Shown: positions 33,926-46,343, counted from the first letter of the stretch. The stretch: 64,000 nt of DNA from Synaphobranchus kaupii (GCA_029718625.1 CM056380.1:105867948-105931947); one strand, 5' to 3'. The notes: generated by a model from the sequence alone, not told the origin. Translations and numbers: made by a program.

Positions 33926-33942
33926 TAGCTGTTGATAGCAGC

Positions 33943-34215
33943 CATCATTACATAAACCTGCCATATTTAGTGATGTAATGTTCACCAGACTTCATTACAT
34001 AAACCTGCCATATTTAGTGCTGTAATGTTCACCAGCCATCATTACATAAACCTGCCATATTTAGTGCTGTAATGTTCACCAGCCTTCATTACATAAACCT
34101 GCCATATTTAGTGATGTAATGTTCACCAGCCATCATTACATAAACCTGCCATATTTAGTGTTGTAATGTTCACCAGCCATCATTACATAAACCTGCCATA
34201 TTTAGTGTTGTAATG
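33943..34215. repeat. 47-bp minisatellite, about 6 copies
   Basis: The unit contains CATTACATAAACCTGCCATA and TTTAGTGATGTAATGTTCACC. CATCATTAC/CTTCATTAC and GATG/GCTG/GTTG are the variants. Confidence 0.95.
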
Positions 34216-35121
34216 TTAAGTGCTGCAGCAGGAGTAAAATGGAGGGCAGAGTGCTTTAATGGATTGGAGTGTGTAGCGCTAAGATTATTGAGCCCAGAAT
34301 AAATGTTCAGGGTCCTTTCAGCCGAGATGCAGCTGAACAGCTGAGCTTTGGTTTCTCAGCCGCTTCCTCCTCGTAACGTGAGCCTCAGATCTGCATCATC
34401 ACCCAGACAATCAGCTGCGAAATTCTCTGAAATTCTACAAGGAAAACAAGGCAAGGAGCTGAGGTCTTACACAGCTTCTTCTTTCACAGTGACTGTGTGC
34501 TGTTTCTGCAGCAGCACGTGTAGGCCGGGGGGGAGAGCTGCATGGAGAGCTGCAACAGACAGTGGGAACACAATGCGCTGTTGTTTTTGTTAATCTTTTT
34601 GCTATTTTCCCCCAGCTAGGCTCTCAACGCAACCCTCCAAGCCTTACCCTACTTCTCTACGGAACTTGGCAGACATTTCAATCTTTATAAGGACTGGGGA
34701 TTCCTCTGAGGTTCCCTAAAGAGCTTGGCCTTGAATGCGATACGGAAGCAAATGGCCATTCCACTGTATGACCCCAGAGCTCTGTCATCATGTGTGTCCC
34801 TGTGCTCAACACAACAGTGCCCAGTTTGTATGCGTGTGCGCATATGTGTATGCGTGTAAGTGTGTGTTTGTGCGTGCGTGTGGGTTGTGTGAGTTTGTGC
34901 ATAAGTGCTAGCGTGAGAGTAAGAGGTGAAAGAGATAGAGAGAGGAACAGAGAGCTAGAGAGAGCTAGAGAAAGTTAGATAACTATAGATAGAGCTAGAG
35001 GCTACCACATTAGGCCACTTAGCAGCCCAACATGTGTGAGATAAACAAATAAACAATGGTCTGCATTTATATCATTTGTGCTCCTCATTATCTTTGAAGC
35101 AGATTTTTCATTTAGTTTTTT
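34216..35121. other. No gene; TG-rich then GA-rich simple sequence at 34820-34995
   Basis: (TGTGCG)-type and (GAGAGCTA)-type low-complexity tracts. The 81-codon frame at 34348-34593 has no recognised domain. Confidence 0.5.
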
Positions 35122-35384
35122 TAAAGGTGCACTATGCAGGATTTTTAGCCTTGCTGCGGTCCTGTGTTTACAATCAAAGAAGTCTCCTCTTCCGGCCTGA
35201 ACCCTGCCCACTCAACGTATCCGACTTCAGCCATCTAGGTACCTAACGTGGCTAGCTGGACAGCTAGAAGTAACATTACTTGCAGGTTCAACAGGAAACA
35301 CGTCAACTCCGCCTCACTTTTAATCCCCTTGCTAAACTTCAGCGGTGGTCATCCAGGAAAAGCAGATCCTCGGTTGACTCTTGA
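35122..35384. mobile_element. Probable left end of a second TTAA-family MITE
   Basis: TTTAAAGGTGCACTATGCAG and GATTTTTAGCC match the start of a common fish non-autonomous element, as I recall it. I find no right terminus before the adjoining Tc1-type fragment, so the right boundary is a guess. Confidence 0.4.
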
Positions 35385-35835
35385 ATGTTCAAATGTTCCT
35401 GTTGAACTCTATGGAAAAATAAGTCTAAAAAAGGAGAAGAAACCCTTCAAGTGTGGATGTCAGGAGAAACAACCCATAAAGTGATCCATCCATATCGACT
35501 GCATATCTGGCAGCAGAGTGATGGTTTGAGGCTCGTTTGATACCTCAGACCCTTGATGACTAACAGCCATTTTACCAACCATGAATTCCATACTGTTCCA
35601 GCATAATTTACAGCTAAATCTAGTCCCACCCCCCAATTCCCATAGAGATCCATTCAAATGCAGAGAAGTTATAGTATCGCTTGTAAGAGTACCAGAAAAT
35701 AAGATATCAAGAGTCTTTTGATGTGGTTGGGTCATAGACATCAGGAAGTCATGGCATGCAAAAGATATGCGACCAAATATTAAAAATGATTGCTTTATTC
35801 TACATTATGTTAAATTGTAAAATATTTTTTGATGC
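35385..35835. mobile_element. Tc1/mariner-type MITE, copy C, internal part only
   Basis: The sequence matches the interior of copy B (for example CATATCTGGCAGCAGAGTGA, ACTGTTCCAGCATAATTTAC and TTATAGTATCGCTTGTAAG), but both terminal repeats are absent. The G run seen in copies A and B is not present either. Confidence 0.85.
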
Positions 35836-37087
35836 CCAAAAATCTAATTTGTTTCTAGTTAATTCTTTTGTTCGCTGTGATGTGTAAAATTTGCACATTT
35901 TTGCCCCTTATGCGATCGTCTTTACATTCGCCCCCGAGTTACATTTTTGGTATCAACCGAATGGAATGGAAATTATTTCATCGTTGACTTGACACGTATA
36001 CGGAAGCGTAGCGTCTATATCGTATGTACGTGCACATGATCGTATTCTCCGAAGCTTTGTCTCGTTTTTTATTTCACTTTGAGCCATTTTTACAGTTTTT
36101 CCTGAGCAAAAGTTATCGGAGTGTTGGTTTTGAGAATCTATTGAAAATGGCTCAAATAATGAAACCAAGGGAAGAGAGCAGCTAAAATATATTAATTCAA
36201 AAAATCATAAAAAATCAATGCAATACCCTAGAGCGCTCCAACATACACCAATTTGAAACTTATTTTATGAATAACTCACTTTTTTGTTTTTGCCACGTCA
36301 GACTCATTTTTGTAGAGCGGGTCACATATAAGAGTGGGGAAGGGAGAGTTATATATATTTTAAAAATTGTTTGGTGGGGAAGGGGGGTGATATTATTAAT
36401 GCCACCATGTCGTTTTTTTTTTCATGCAAAAGCATATTTGGATTTGAATTTGAGACTGAAAGAGTAGTATCTTCTGGCATTCTTGAATTGCAGTGAATGT
36501 GAAGAAAGTGTGAGAAAGCTGAAATTTAAAGCAGTAATCACGCAGTAGGGTTCTGATTAGGGTTGCCACCTTTGACCCGCAAAAAACCTAGACATCGCAT
36601 TTCACAAAATAAATAAATAAATAGGCTATGTTTTCCACAAACCAAGAGACTCGGTCCATGTAAGGTCTTTACAGAAATGCCGGGATTTTCTGGGACAGAA
36701 ACAAGGAAATGCAAGGGAAAACTGGGACAGGTGGCTAGTTCTGAAATCACATCTGTATTTAAAACAGCTGAACGTAATTAAACAATAAAGACCCAGAGAG
36801 GCCTGGAATTTACAGAACAACTTGGGCCAGTCATAGAAAAACTGTGCAGTTAACTGAACCAGCGACCAGCTCTATTCACGCCTCGCAAAAGGTTTCAGTT
36901 CTCTAAATATACTCACGAATGAAATATTCATTTCCAGCTATTGCAAGCCAATCTTTCCCTCTGTACTTTGTGGTCAGAACACCACAGCCTTGCTGTCTGA
37001 CACATGAATATGAATTATAAAACACTCATTATTATGTGTAACCCATTTCAAGCTTTCCTCGCCCTGTAACAACATTACAAGCATTAT
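35836..37087. other. No gene recognised
   Basis: A/T-rich. A segment at about 36555-36740 starting AGGGTTGCCACCTTTGACCC may be a diverged dispersed repeat. Confidence 0.4.
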
Positions 37088-37225
37088 TTTTTTTTTTTGA
37101 ACAAACATGGGTTATAAATTAGACTTTTTTGGGGGGGGTTCAGAGAAAATGGACCCACTCCAGAAGGGCACAGATTCAGGCAGTTCTGCAGCTGGGAGTG
37201 GGGTGTGGTGGTGGGGTGGGGGGTA

Positions 37226-37250
37226 GGGGGGGGGGGGGGGGGGGGGGGGG
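37226..37250 (+). repeat. 25-base G homopolymer in a G-rich tract
   Basis: An uninterrupted run of 25 G within about 90 bases of GGGGTGGGG-type sequence. It is capable of G-quadruplex formation and prone to assembly or copy-number error. Confidence 0.95.
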
Positions 37251-37484
37251 TTAGAGGGGAGGGGGTTATGGAGTGTGGGAGAGGAGAAACCACAGGCAGA
37301 CAGACAAGGCTCTGGGCTGGTGGGTGTGCAGGTTTTCAGAGACCAGCTCTGGCTCTTAATGTCAAACCATCCTGCAAACTTCCTTTAATGTCACTTCTGC
37401 TCTCATAAAAAAGAGCCTTTTTCTCCCCCACAAAATCAGACCTTATCTGCATCGAGTTCTTTTGCAGGTTATTCTGCCTATCGA
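37251..37484. other. No gene seen
   Basis: G/A-rich shoulder of the G tract, then unremarkable sequence. Confidence 0.5.
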
Positions 37485-37635
37485 GTGTTTTTTACTGTGT
37501 AACACAGTGTATTTTATCTGAGTGTTTTTACTGTGTAACACAGTGTATTTTATCTGAGTGTTTTTACTGTGTAACACAGTGTATTTTATCTGAGTGTTTT
37601 TACTGTGTAACACAGTGTACTTTATCTGAGTGTTC
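37485..37635. repeat. 36-bp minisatellite, about 4 copies
   Basis: The unit contains GAGTGTTTTTACTGTGTAAC and ACAGTGTATTTTATCT. CTGTGTAACACAG is itself an inverted repeat, so each unit could form a small hairpin. Confidence 0.95.
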
Positions 37636-39597
37636 ATATTTTACGAAAGCAGATAACTATACAAAGAGAAAATCTAAAAGAGGTATGGATATAGTGTTTT
37701 GAAAATCTTATGTATTATATATTGGATCATTTATCACTAGGCTTTGCAGAGATTGATTTTTTTTAATTAATTTTAAGTCTCATATCTGAACTCTTCAGTG
37801 TTACAGTACATGCTTTTCATTAAGGATTTATAATGGGGAAAGTCTTTGGGATCTTTGAGAGGGAAAATATCATCATGCTGCAGGGTCAAGTAAACAAAAC
37901 CATCTAGAGAAAAAACTAAGCAACCATTCAACTGAAATTCAAGTGAATATGAACTAATTTCAGTCTGAAATTCAAGTGAATATGAGCGAATTTCAGACTG
38001 AAATGTGCTTGTCCTGTTCTGAACCTCCGGTGCACTCTGGCTTTGTGGATAAAAATAGAAAAACAAGGCAAAAAGCCTGTTAGTAACAGCCTGTTAGTAA
38101 CAGCAGCTCATGGAAACTTGTTTTGTATAAAGTCACGGCCCTTTGTCCTCATTACTTTGTATTTGTTCATTGATTCAAATCTTGTTTCTCTCACAGAGGC
38201 TCAACCCTTTAATTTAGTTAAATGATTTTGCCTGGAGAGCGATGAGCATTTAATGTGTGTGTGTTTACACGATGATGACCATTCAATGTTTGCGTGTTCA
38301 CACATCTGCTTTTCAGTGTGTTTATTGAGTTTGCAATAATTTGTTGCAAAGTAGGAGCCCATCTCTCACTGGATGACACAAAGTTAGTTGGACAGACAGA
38401 CATTCTGTTTTCCCATAACCTGGCATTTGAAGCTCACATAATAGGGAATCATGTTTTGGGAACAGTTTAGCCCAAAGCAACAGGACTGGTAGCATCAATG
38501 GTCCTCAGCTTGTTTATGAAGGGTAACCATGGGAAACAAGGCTTTGTTCTCGTGACAAAATATTATACTCTGTGCCTTATGTTGATATTACTGTACATCT
38601 TTGTGTGCTAACGTGTACAATGAATGTTTCCAGTTCCATTATCTGAAAAAAACAACAAACCGCTGATGATACAAAAGCCTTGGCTGGTTGTGTAACCATC
38701 AGCCTAAAATGGCTCCACTATTAATGTTCAACACTGTAACTATTTCATACTTGATGAACTGAGGCCTGGACTTGTGTGCACATTAAGGTTATTATGGTTC
38801 TGAATAATTAAAAATAACAACAGGACAATATAAAGTACACAAGCAAAGGCACTAAACATAAATCTGAGTAAATGAAGCACTGAAGACAATTCATGTAACC
38901 AAAAATGCTTTCACTGCAAAAAAAGTCAATCTTAACAAGTATTTTAAACTTGTCTTTAAAGTTAAAATCTTATTTCTATGACTTTTTTTCTAAATACGAC
39001 AAAAAAATAGCCAATGGGGTGAAGCAGTTTGACTGATTTCAAGATTTGCCAACGGGGCGATTTTCACTTGTCAACAGTAAATCAAGCTAATATTTTGTAC
39101 TTGAGAGAAAAAATAAAAAAAGATTATAAGTCTGATCACAAGACTAAAACGGTTGTTAAGACAGACTGTTTTTGCAGAGTTGGAGCTCCAACACTGGGGA
39201 AACTTAGGGGTGGATCCATACTGTAGATCTACACTAATGAATGCATGTGGATCATTTCTATGTACAGCACAGCTCTACGGCCTGGAATGAAGACTAGCAG
39301 AAGGCGGTATGGCGCTTACACTCGGGTGAAAAGGGCTAAATTATGTGGGAAGCTGTCCAGTATCCCTGCCATGTTTATTCAATTACAAGTGAGTTCAACA
39401 GAAGGTCTTAGAACCTTCCGAAAGAGAGGTAAAAGCAGACAGGACGCTAGGCCGAGGTGGGTAATGCCTTCCTGTCAGGTTCCAGGGTAGACAGTCCGGG
39501 GAGGAAAAGGCCTGAAATATCTCACGCTCACTGAAATCATACAGATTTTGTGTCAGTTATTTGTCATCATGTGGTACTGGCAGCTGAAGCAGGCAGA
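37636..39597. other. No gene recognised
   Basis: Small duplications only: a 34-bp AAATTCAAGTGAATATGA block at 37937-37995 and GCCTGTTAGTAACA twice at 38076-38105. The 81-codon frame at 39245-39490 has no recognisable domain. Confidence 0.5.
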
Positions 39598-40275
39598 CAC
39601 TTGTGTCCTACAGGAAGGAGACAGAGGGTCCATCCCAAAACTTTCCTTTCCTTTCCTCCACTACCACCTCCTCTCCTCCTTGCCCTGGAAACCCATCTTT
39701 GTGTCCTAATCTAATGTTGCTGATTACATATTAATTACATATTAATTGTTACAACTTAATGTCTTGATGCAAACCGCAATGTTAGGTATATTGTATACTG
39801 CACATGCAACTACATCTACTGGAAAAGTTTTGCATACTTCCGGGTAGGAAACCAGTGGAGGAGATGAGTGGAGGAAAGGAGGTGAGGAGTGAAGAATATT
39901 GGGAGACTTGGGACACCCCGAGACTTGTGTCCTACAGGAAGGAAGCAGAGCTGCATCCCAATACTTGGAAAATGCATCCCCCTCTCCTCCTTTCCTCCAC
40001 TACCACCTCCTTTCCTCCACTACCACGCCCTCTCCTCCTTTCCTCCACTACCACCCCCTCTCCTCCACTACCACCTCCTCTCCTCCTTTCCTCCACTACC
40101 ACCCCCTCTCCTCCTTTCCTCCACTATCACCCCCTCTCCTCCTTTCCTCCACTACCACCCCCCTCTCCTCCTTTCCTCCACTACCACCTCCTCTCCTCGG
40201 TGCCCCAGAAATTGATTTTTGTGTCCGAATCTAGTGTTTCTCATTACATATAATTTAATATCTTGATGCAAACTG
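39598..40275. mobile_element. Two tandem copies (2 and 3) of the GGGYTGCGTCC MITE with duplicated flank
   Basis: The flank ACTTGTGTCCTACAGGAAGG occurs at about 39599 and 39923. Each is followed by a MITE copy with the CCATCCCAA or GCATCCCAA end and the CTAATGTTGC or CTAGTGTTTC core. Copy 2 reaches a right-end remnant, GAAGAATATTGGGAG, near 39905. Copy 3 ends without a right terminus near 40275. Copy 3 has six or more TCCTCCACTACCACC units against two in copy 2. Confidence 0.8.
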
Positions 40276-40446
40276 GGTCAAATGAACTGTGTCATATGAC
40301 TTAATGAATGACAGGTCATATGAATGAATGACTGAATGAATGACAGGTCATATGAATGAATCACATTGTCCTCTAGCATTTCCTGGCAAGCATCCTGCTA
40401 AGACTTTCGAGCTTATATAAAACACAGAGCTGTATAACAGGGGTTT

Positions 40447-41535
40447 TATCCAAAAAGGGTCGGCATGGGTGTCGGTTTTACCTGTAAAGGGCCTGTGTGG
40501 GTGTAGGTTTTACCTGTAAAGGGTCGGCATGGGTGTAGGTTTTAGCTGTAAAGGGCTGGTGTGGGTGCAGGTTATATCTGTAAAGGGCCGGTGTGGGTGC
40601 AGGCTTTACCTGTAAAGGGCCGGTGTGGGTGTAGGTTTTACCTGTAAAGGGTCGGCATGGGTGTAGGTTTTACCTGTAAAGGGCCGGTGTGGGTGCAGGT
40701 TTTATCTGTAAAGGGCCGGTGTGGGTGCAGGTTTTACCTGTAAAGGGTCGGTGTGGGTGTAGGTTTTATCTGTAAAGGGCCGGTGTGGGTGTAGGTTTTA
40801 TCTGTAAAGGGTCGGCATGGGTGTAGGTTTTACCTGTAAAGGGTCGGTGTGGGTGTAGGTTATATTTGTAAAGGGCCGGTGTGGGTGCAGGTTATATCTG
40901 CAAAGGGCCGGTGTGGGTGCAGGTTTTATCTGTAAAGGCCCGGTGTGGGTGTAGGTTTTACCTGTAAAGGGCCGGTGTGGGTGCAGGTTTTACCTGTAAA
41001 GGGTCGGTGTGGGTGCAGGCTTTACCTGTAAAGGCCCGGTGTGGGTGCAGGTTTTACCTGTAAAGGGCCGGTGTGGGTGCAGGTTTTATCTGTAAAGGCC
41101 CGGTGTGGGTGCAGGTTTTACCTGTAAAGGGCCGGTGTGGGTGCAGGTTTTATCTGTAAAGGGCCGGTGTGGGTGTAGGTTTTATCTGTAAAGGGTCGGC
41201 ATGGGTGTAGGTTTTACCTGTAAAGGGTCGGCATGGGTGTAGGTTTTACCTGTAAAGGGCTGGTGTGGGTGCAGGTTATATCTGTAAAGGGCCGGTGTGG
41301 GTGCAGGCTTTACCTGTAAAGGGCCGGTGTGGGTGTAGGTTTTACCTGTAAAGGGTCGGCATAGGTGTAGGTTTTACCTGTAAAGGGTCGGTGTGGGTGC
41401 AGGTTTTATCTGTAAAGGGTCGGCATGGGTGTAGGTTTTACCTGTAAAGGGTCGGCGTGGGTGTAGGTTTTACCTGTAAAGGGTCGGCGTGGGTGTAGGT
41501 TTTACCTGTAAAGGGTGGGTGTGGGTGCAGGTTTT
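40447..41535. repeat. 32-bp minisatellite, about 34 copies
   Basis: The unit contains GGGTGTAGGTTTTACCTG and TAAAGGGTCGGCAT. Variants include GTGCAGG/GTGTAGG, GGGCCGGTGT/GGGTCGGCAT and TTATC/TTACC. Some unit combinations recur in order, which implies block duplications. Confidence 0.95.
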
Positions 41536-41655
41536 TGTTTTAGTCCAGCACCAAGACACCTGATTCAACTGATCATGGTCTTCAGTCAAGGCCTTGAGTA
41601 GAATCAGGTGGTAGTTCTCAGTGCACCCACAGTGGCCCTTCCCCTGCAGTATATA
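41520..41655. mobile_element. hAT-type MITE fragment
   Basis: GCAGGTTTTTGTTTTAGTCC, CACCTGATTCAACTGATCA and a later inverted AGAATCAGGTGGTAGTT form the fold-back interior seen in the hAT MITE at 18033-18235. The element ends are missing or merged with the array. Confidence 0.6.
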
Positions 41656-43480
41656 GTCCTGCATTTTCCCTTCATTTTGTAACTTCCTGTCAGGTGAAAC
41701 ATGGGCTGGGTCCGAATCAGAGCCCTGTCTTCTGTGTACAGTGCACTGGCAGAAGTGTGCTGTTTAACGTGCACTGTTTAGCAGTCCGCGAAAAATATCC
41801 GGCATACTATTTTCCAACCGCACTGTGGAAGTGTCGTAAGCAGGTCATAAGACGTCCCACCAGTGTTGCCATGTCCGCGGTTTTACAGCTAAATTTACAG
41901 CTAAGTGCAGTCACGGGTAAAAATGAAAAGTCGCAAAGCACGCACTTATTTAAAAACATGATGATTTCTATTTAAAATATGTTGGTTTCGGTTAAAAATA
42001 GCCAATAATTTGGGCTAGATTTGAGTCGCCATTTGGCTGGAAAGTCTTACAAGATCTGGCAACCCAGTGCCCCACTCTTGCGCTGCCATGTCACGTGTTG
42101 TTTTTGTTGTATTTGAAGGAAAACATCAGTGAAGCTGCGCCTCATTTTTTTAAAACAAAGCTCAAAGTCATATTTATGTGACCAAAATGGTTGTATACTT
42201 CTTGAAAAGTGTGCTCCCGAATGTACTCAGCGAAATCCCGGAAGTAAGTGTGTCATCCGGGTGTTTCAAGTATACTGCAATTTGAAAAAATTTTGCGTAC
42301 TCTACGACTTTCTCGCCCTATCTACTCACCAAGGCTACTCAACAATCCAACAACTACTTTGCTCTCCCAATCGCTCACAGCTAAGAAGGCCTCTCAATGT
42401 TGCCACTGCCATCCATTACCATTATGTATGTATGGGTAATTTCCCCCATTTTAACTAAATCAATAAAGTCAAGCAAGAATTGTTGGCAAGATTCACGCCT
42501 GCAGATACACTTTCCCCTCCTTATATCAAGTTAAATTTGATTATGAATCTGGCTCTTTCTCAAGCCTTGCCCTTTGCAGCTAACAGAATACACACAAACA
42601 AGCCAAACACTTCTCAAAGCTTTCGTTCATTCACTTTTCAAATTCATTATGAAGTTGAAAATCATGTGTCTTTTACCACAAAACGCTGCCAGGATAAAGT
42701 TATGGATAAAGTTATTAGCATCTTGTCTGGGTCAGAAGACTTTCCTTGAAAATAAAGCGGATAGTCACATTTCCTAGTTTTAAATGGAGCCATAATGGGG
42801 CCTCTGGGTTCCTTCATAAAACATTCTTCATTCTTCTCTGAGAATCTCAAAATATCAACGCAAACATGTATTTTTTAAACATGTTTAGTTTAGTTCGGCT
42901 CTAGTAGTATAATGCTATGAGCTTTACGAAATAGGCTGCTGACATTTAGACTATGTGTACAGACTTAAGCCCAATTCACACTTACACCAATAGCATTAAG
43001 TCAAATGCACCCCATATTTATATAAACAGGTATACTCAAATATAATCAAAAGGTATGCATAGCTTTCAGCTGTACATAAGAAGAATTGTTTAAAATATTA
43101 AACATAGAGGTAGTTAAAATGATTGATTATGGATATGATAGGCCTCGGAGGTAAAGGTATTTATTTTGATTTAGGTCACAAAGGTCCTGTTATGCGCCAT
43201 GACCATCCAGAGCAGTATTACCAGGCATGTAAAGCATACTGGCATGACCAGGATCATGTATTTTCAGACTTTTTAGAGTAATACTACTGGCTGCTATCAT
43301 AAAAATAGATGTTTTGCTTTGTAAACTTTGGATTGAATAACTGTGGCAGATATTAGTGATTATTTTAGCTGGAAATAGCAGAATAGTTCTGCCTCAAGGA
43401 CTCGTGTCAACAAGGCCTAATTCACTACTTCACAAAACACAGTCGCCACTTACTTTTGATTGTAATCTAATGTCTGAAGC
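41656..43480. other. No gene recognised; possible diverged MITE at about 41706-42330
   Basis: GGGTCCGAATCAGAGCCCTG at 41708 resembles the GGGYTGCGTCC-type ends, but I could not find a matching right end. Frames at 41694-41975, 42129-42458 and 42480-42749 have no recognised domain. Confidence 0.4.
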
Positions 43481-43578
43481 TACACTTTATGGACAAAAGT
43501 ACGCGGACACCCCTTGGGCTGGGGCTGTTTTCATGGTTTGGCGTTAGGCCCCTTAGTTCCAGTGAAGGCAAAGCTTAA

Positions 43579-44543
43579 AGGGTAAGTTCGCTATTTTGGA
43601 CCTTGGACCCTATTTGCGGTCCGTCTTCCATGAACCTGACCCATGAAGTCCATTTTTTCGCTGATCGATCCAGTATTGAGTTCGCTACAGATTTCCTGTA
43701 GGCTCTCACTGGGCTACAATAGAAGTCAACGGGGCAATTAGAAATGTTCGATAAATGTGCTTTCGTGTACAATAAATGAGACGGGAAGCTCAGGGTGTAT
43801 TGTTACCGGTCTCAGTATGCTCTCCTGTGAAATGTATCTCAATCCGAACATTTTTACGTGCTTGGCATGGCTTGGAAGTAAGCATTTCTCTGCTGCTTGT
43901 TTTCGCTGCTCCCGCGGAGTACTATGTGTCGGGGGTAGGGGAGCGGGAAGGTGTGTCGGCCGTTTACGAAACTATCTAGTTGAGCAGTCTGCGTTTGTTT
44001 ACCTGCAGCAATGTAGGCTACAATTTCCACAAAAAAACTTGGATGATGGATTACTATAATGATTACGAAGACGAAGAATTCAATTTTGACTGACGTTACT
44101 CGCTACAGATTTGAGCCAGAATACACGGACACGGAACTACAAGAGATGGATGATAAGAGAGCAAGAGAAGAGAGAGAGGCTGAAGTTGCGCAGGTAATGT
44201 TATCCGAAGTCAGTGCGAGGTAGTGCGGTCGGAGAAATAGTTCTGTTTCAAATGGAACTGTTGTTTCAACGTTCGGTTTGCGTTTGTGATAGCCTACATT
44301 TCACAGGAGAGCATACTGAGACCGTAAGAATACACACTGAGCTATAAAAGCACATTTATCGTTGTTTTTCCATAACATTTCTAATTGCCCCGTTGACTTC
44401 TATTGTAGCCCAGTGAGAGCCTACAGAAAATCTGTACCGAACTCAATACTGGACCGATCAGCGAAAAAATGGACTTCATGGGTCAGGTTCATGGAAGACG
44501 GACCGCAAATAGGGTCCAAGGTCCAAAATAGCGAACTTACCCT
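43579..44543 (+). mobile_element. TTAA-target MITE (piggyBac- or Kolobok-like) carrying an exon-like segment
   Basis: The 965-bp element starts AGGGTAAGTTCGCTATTTTG and ends with its complement, with inverted repeats of about 170 bp (43579-43750 and 44372-44543). TTAA flanks it on both sides (43575-43578 and 44544-44547). The Tc1 sequence it interrupts has a single TTAA at this point in related copies, as I recall. The unique middle part encodes an exon-like segment described separately. Confidence 0.85.
44046..44195 (+). pseudogene. Captured exon-like coding segment inside the TTAA element
   Basis: ATG at 44046 opens MDYYNDYEDEEFNFD then a stop. In the next frame VTRYRFEPEYTDTELQEMDD is followed by KRAREEREAEVAQ and a good splice donor, CAG/GTAATG, at about 44191-44198. 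The acidic start and the FEPEYTxxEL motif resemble, from memory, the N-terminal part of multicopy fish proteins with a P2X7 C-terminal-like (ballast) domain. One frameshift separates the halves. Either the element captured a host first exon, or this is a relic of its autonomous parent's second gene. Confidence 0.4.
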
Positions 44544-44920
44544 TTAACTCTACAGCATACAATGACTTTCTAGACAATTCTGTGCATCCAACTTTGTGGC
44601 AACAGTTTGGGGAAGGCCCTTTCCTGTTTCAGAACAATGCCCCCATGCACCAAGCGAGGTCCTCACAGAAATGGTTTGTTGAGGTATGGAAGAACTTGAC
44701 TGGACTGCACAGAGCCCTGATCTCAACCTCATCAAACACCTTTGGGATCGAAATGTCAACTGCGAGCCAGGCCTAATCGCCCAACATCAGTGCTCGACCT
44801 CACTAATGCTCTTCTGGGTGAATGGAAGCAAATACCTGCAGCGATGTTCCATCATCTAGTGGAAAGCCTTCCCAGAAGAGTGGAGGCATTTACTGTATCT
44901 TTCCTCTCTAGCAATAGCTG

Positions 44921-45847
44921 CAATCTTATGCACAGAGGCAATATCAGAACTTTCATTATCAATCCATATAAAAGTACCGACTGGAAGTGACTGCAGTATA
45001 TAGTAATCAAAGGCTAATTACACAAAGGATTGGTTTAGGAATACTATTACTAATACCGTGAGTAGTATTTGATCAGGATGGATCAATATGGAATACTAGC
45101 ACTAATACCGTGAGTATTTGCTCAGGATGGATCAATATGACAATAAAACAATGCTTCATTTAATGTTTTCTTTTTTGTGTTATTTCCCATTGCATTGCAA
45201 AATCATTTTTTTCTCTCCACTTTTTTCACTTTCCAAGCTGCATAAAAGCTTCACACCAGACACATTTCAGTAAAAGAGCAGCCAAAATGACTGGGATAAA
45301 GCAGATAGGCTCCTATGAGCGATTAATCTAGTTATTTTTTAAACATTTCTCCTAAATTTGGCTTTGCCAGTTGGGTCTGTTGTAGTGCAGAAGAGTGGGG
45401 CCTTTGAGGTTTTAACACACCCAGTTATTGTACAGAATATATTTCTAGATTAAATACAGGCACTAAAATTAATGACAGAAACAATAATAAGAAATACTAC
45501 TAATAATACAAATATTAATTAAAAAAATTCAGATCAAAGGGGCACATAGGGGCAATTTGAGCAAAAGAGGCAGGTGCTCGGTTTACTTGGAAGCAGTTTT
45601 TGGTTGAAACCTGCAGTGTCTGGACTCTGCACTCCTCATAAGGGCCAAACAGTTAAACCTTCCACTGAGCCACTTGGGAACAGGATATTGGCTGCTGAAC
45701 GCTGTAAAGAATTGTGACAAATCAAATATGTGCTTGTAAAGTACTTGGCATCATCAGAAGATGTTATCAGATCTGGCCTCAGGACTTCCAATGAGAAATG
45801 AGCCAACATATTGTGCACAGCATTGTCAAACTATTACAACAGTTTTT
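44921..45847. other. No gene; 50-bp direct duplication at about 45037-45140
   Basis: CTAATACCGTGAGTAGTATT-type and GATCAGGATGGATCAATATG-type words occur twice in tandem with small indels. Confidence 0.6.
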
Positions 45848-46343
45848 TTTTTTTTAAGAAAAGCAATTATTTTATTTATTTATTTCGGCACGCATATAGT
45901 CACACTTCATCACAATTTCTGTAATATGCCCTGAACAAACACAGTACCTGCCGAAAAGGGATACGGGAAAAAGCAGACTGCTTATCAAAGTCCCGCCCCA
46001 ATTCCCAAATCAAATTTGAATGTTCACATTATACATTTGTTTAAAACAGATTATTTCGTATCACAACAGCATAGCTGAATTTGCTTTATAACAAAACAGT
46101 CCGAGAAAGAAAAAATAAAATAAAATAAACAAAATAATAAAGTCCAAATAAGTCGAATTTAAATGTACATGTCATACATTAGTCAAAACAATTTGTTTCA
46201 TTTCAACAGCAAACAGTCCAGAATATTGTTCAGATAATGTCCAAATAAATGTGTCCGTTTCTTCGTTTTTATGATACTCGAGTGTCCCCTGTAAATGCAG
46301 TGCATTATGCGTGAGAAGGTGTGAGTGCCAATCGCAGAGTTCA

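Larger units (their letters stand above)
43480..44920 (+). pseudogene. Tc1-type transposase remnant, split by a TTAA element
   Basis: The left end, TACACTTTATGGACAAAAGT, and GGACACCCCTT are typical of an abundant fish Tc1 family. Coding then jumps to GLGLFSWFGVRPL (about 43515-43560) because the N-terminal half is deleted. It resumes after the insertion at 44548 with LDNSVHPTLWQQFGEGPFLF, QNNAPMHQAR, SPDLNLIKHLWDR and AFPEEWRH. In Tc1 transposases the second catalytic Asp sits in DNAP and the third acidic residue in PIEHLW. Here they read NNAP and LIKHLW, so the DDE triad is lost. Multiple frameshifts; clearly dead. Confidence 0.8.

Noticed and set aside
39804..40253. Three overlapping frames rich in SSTTTSFPPLPPP
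   Set aside because: Translation of the MITE-borne TCCTCCACTACC repeat in three frames.
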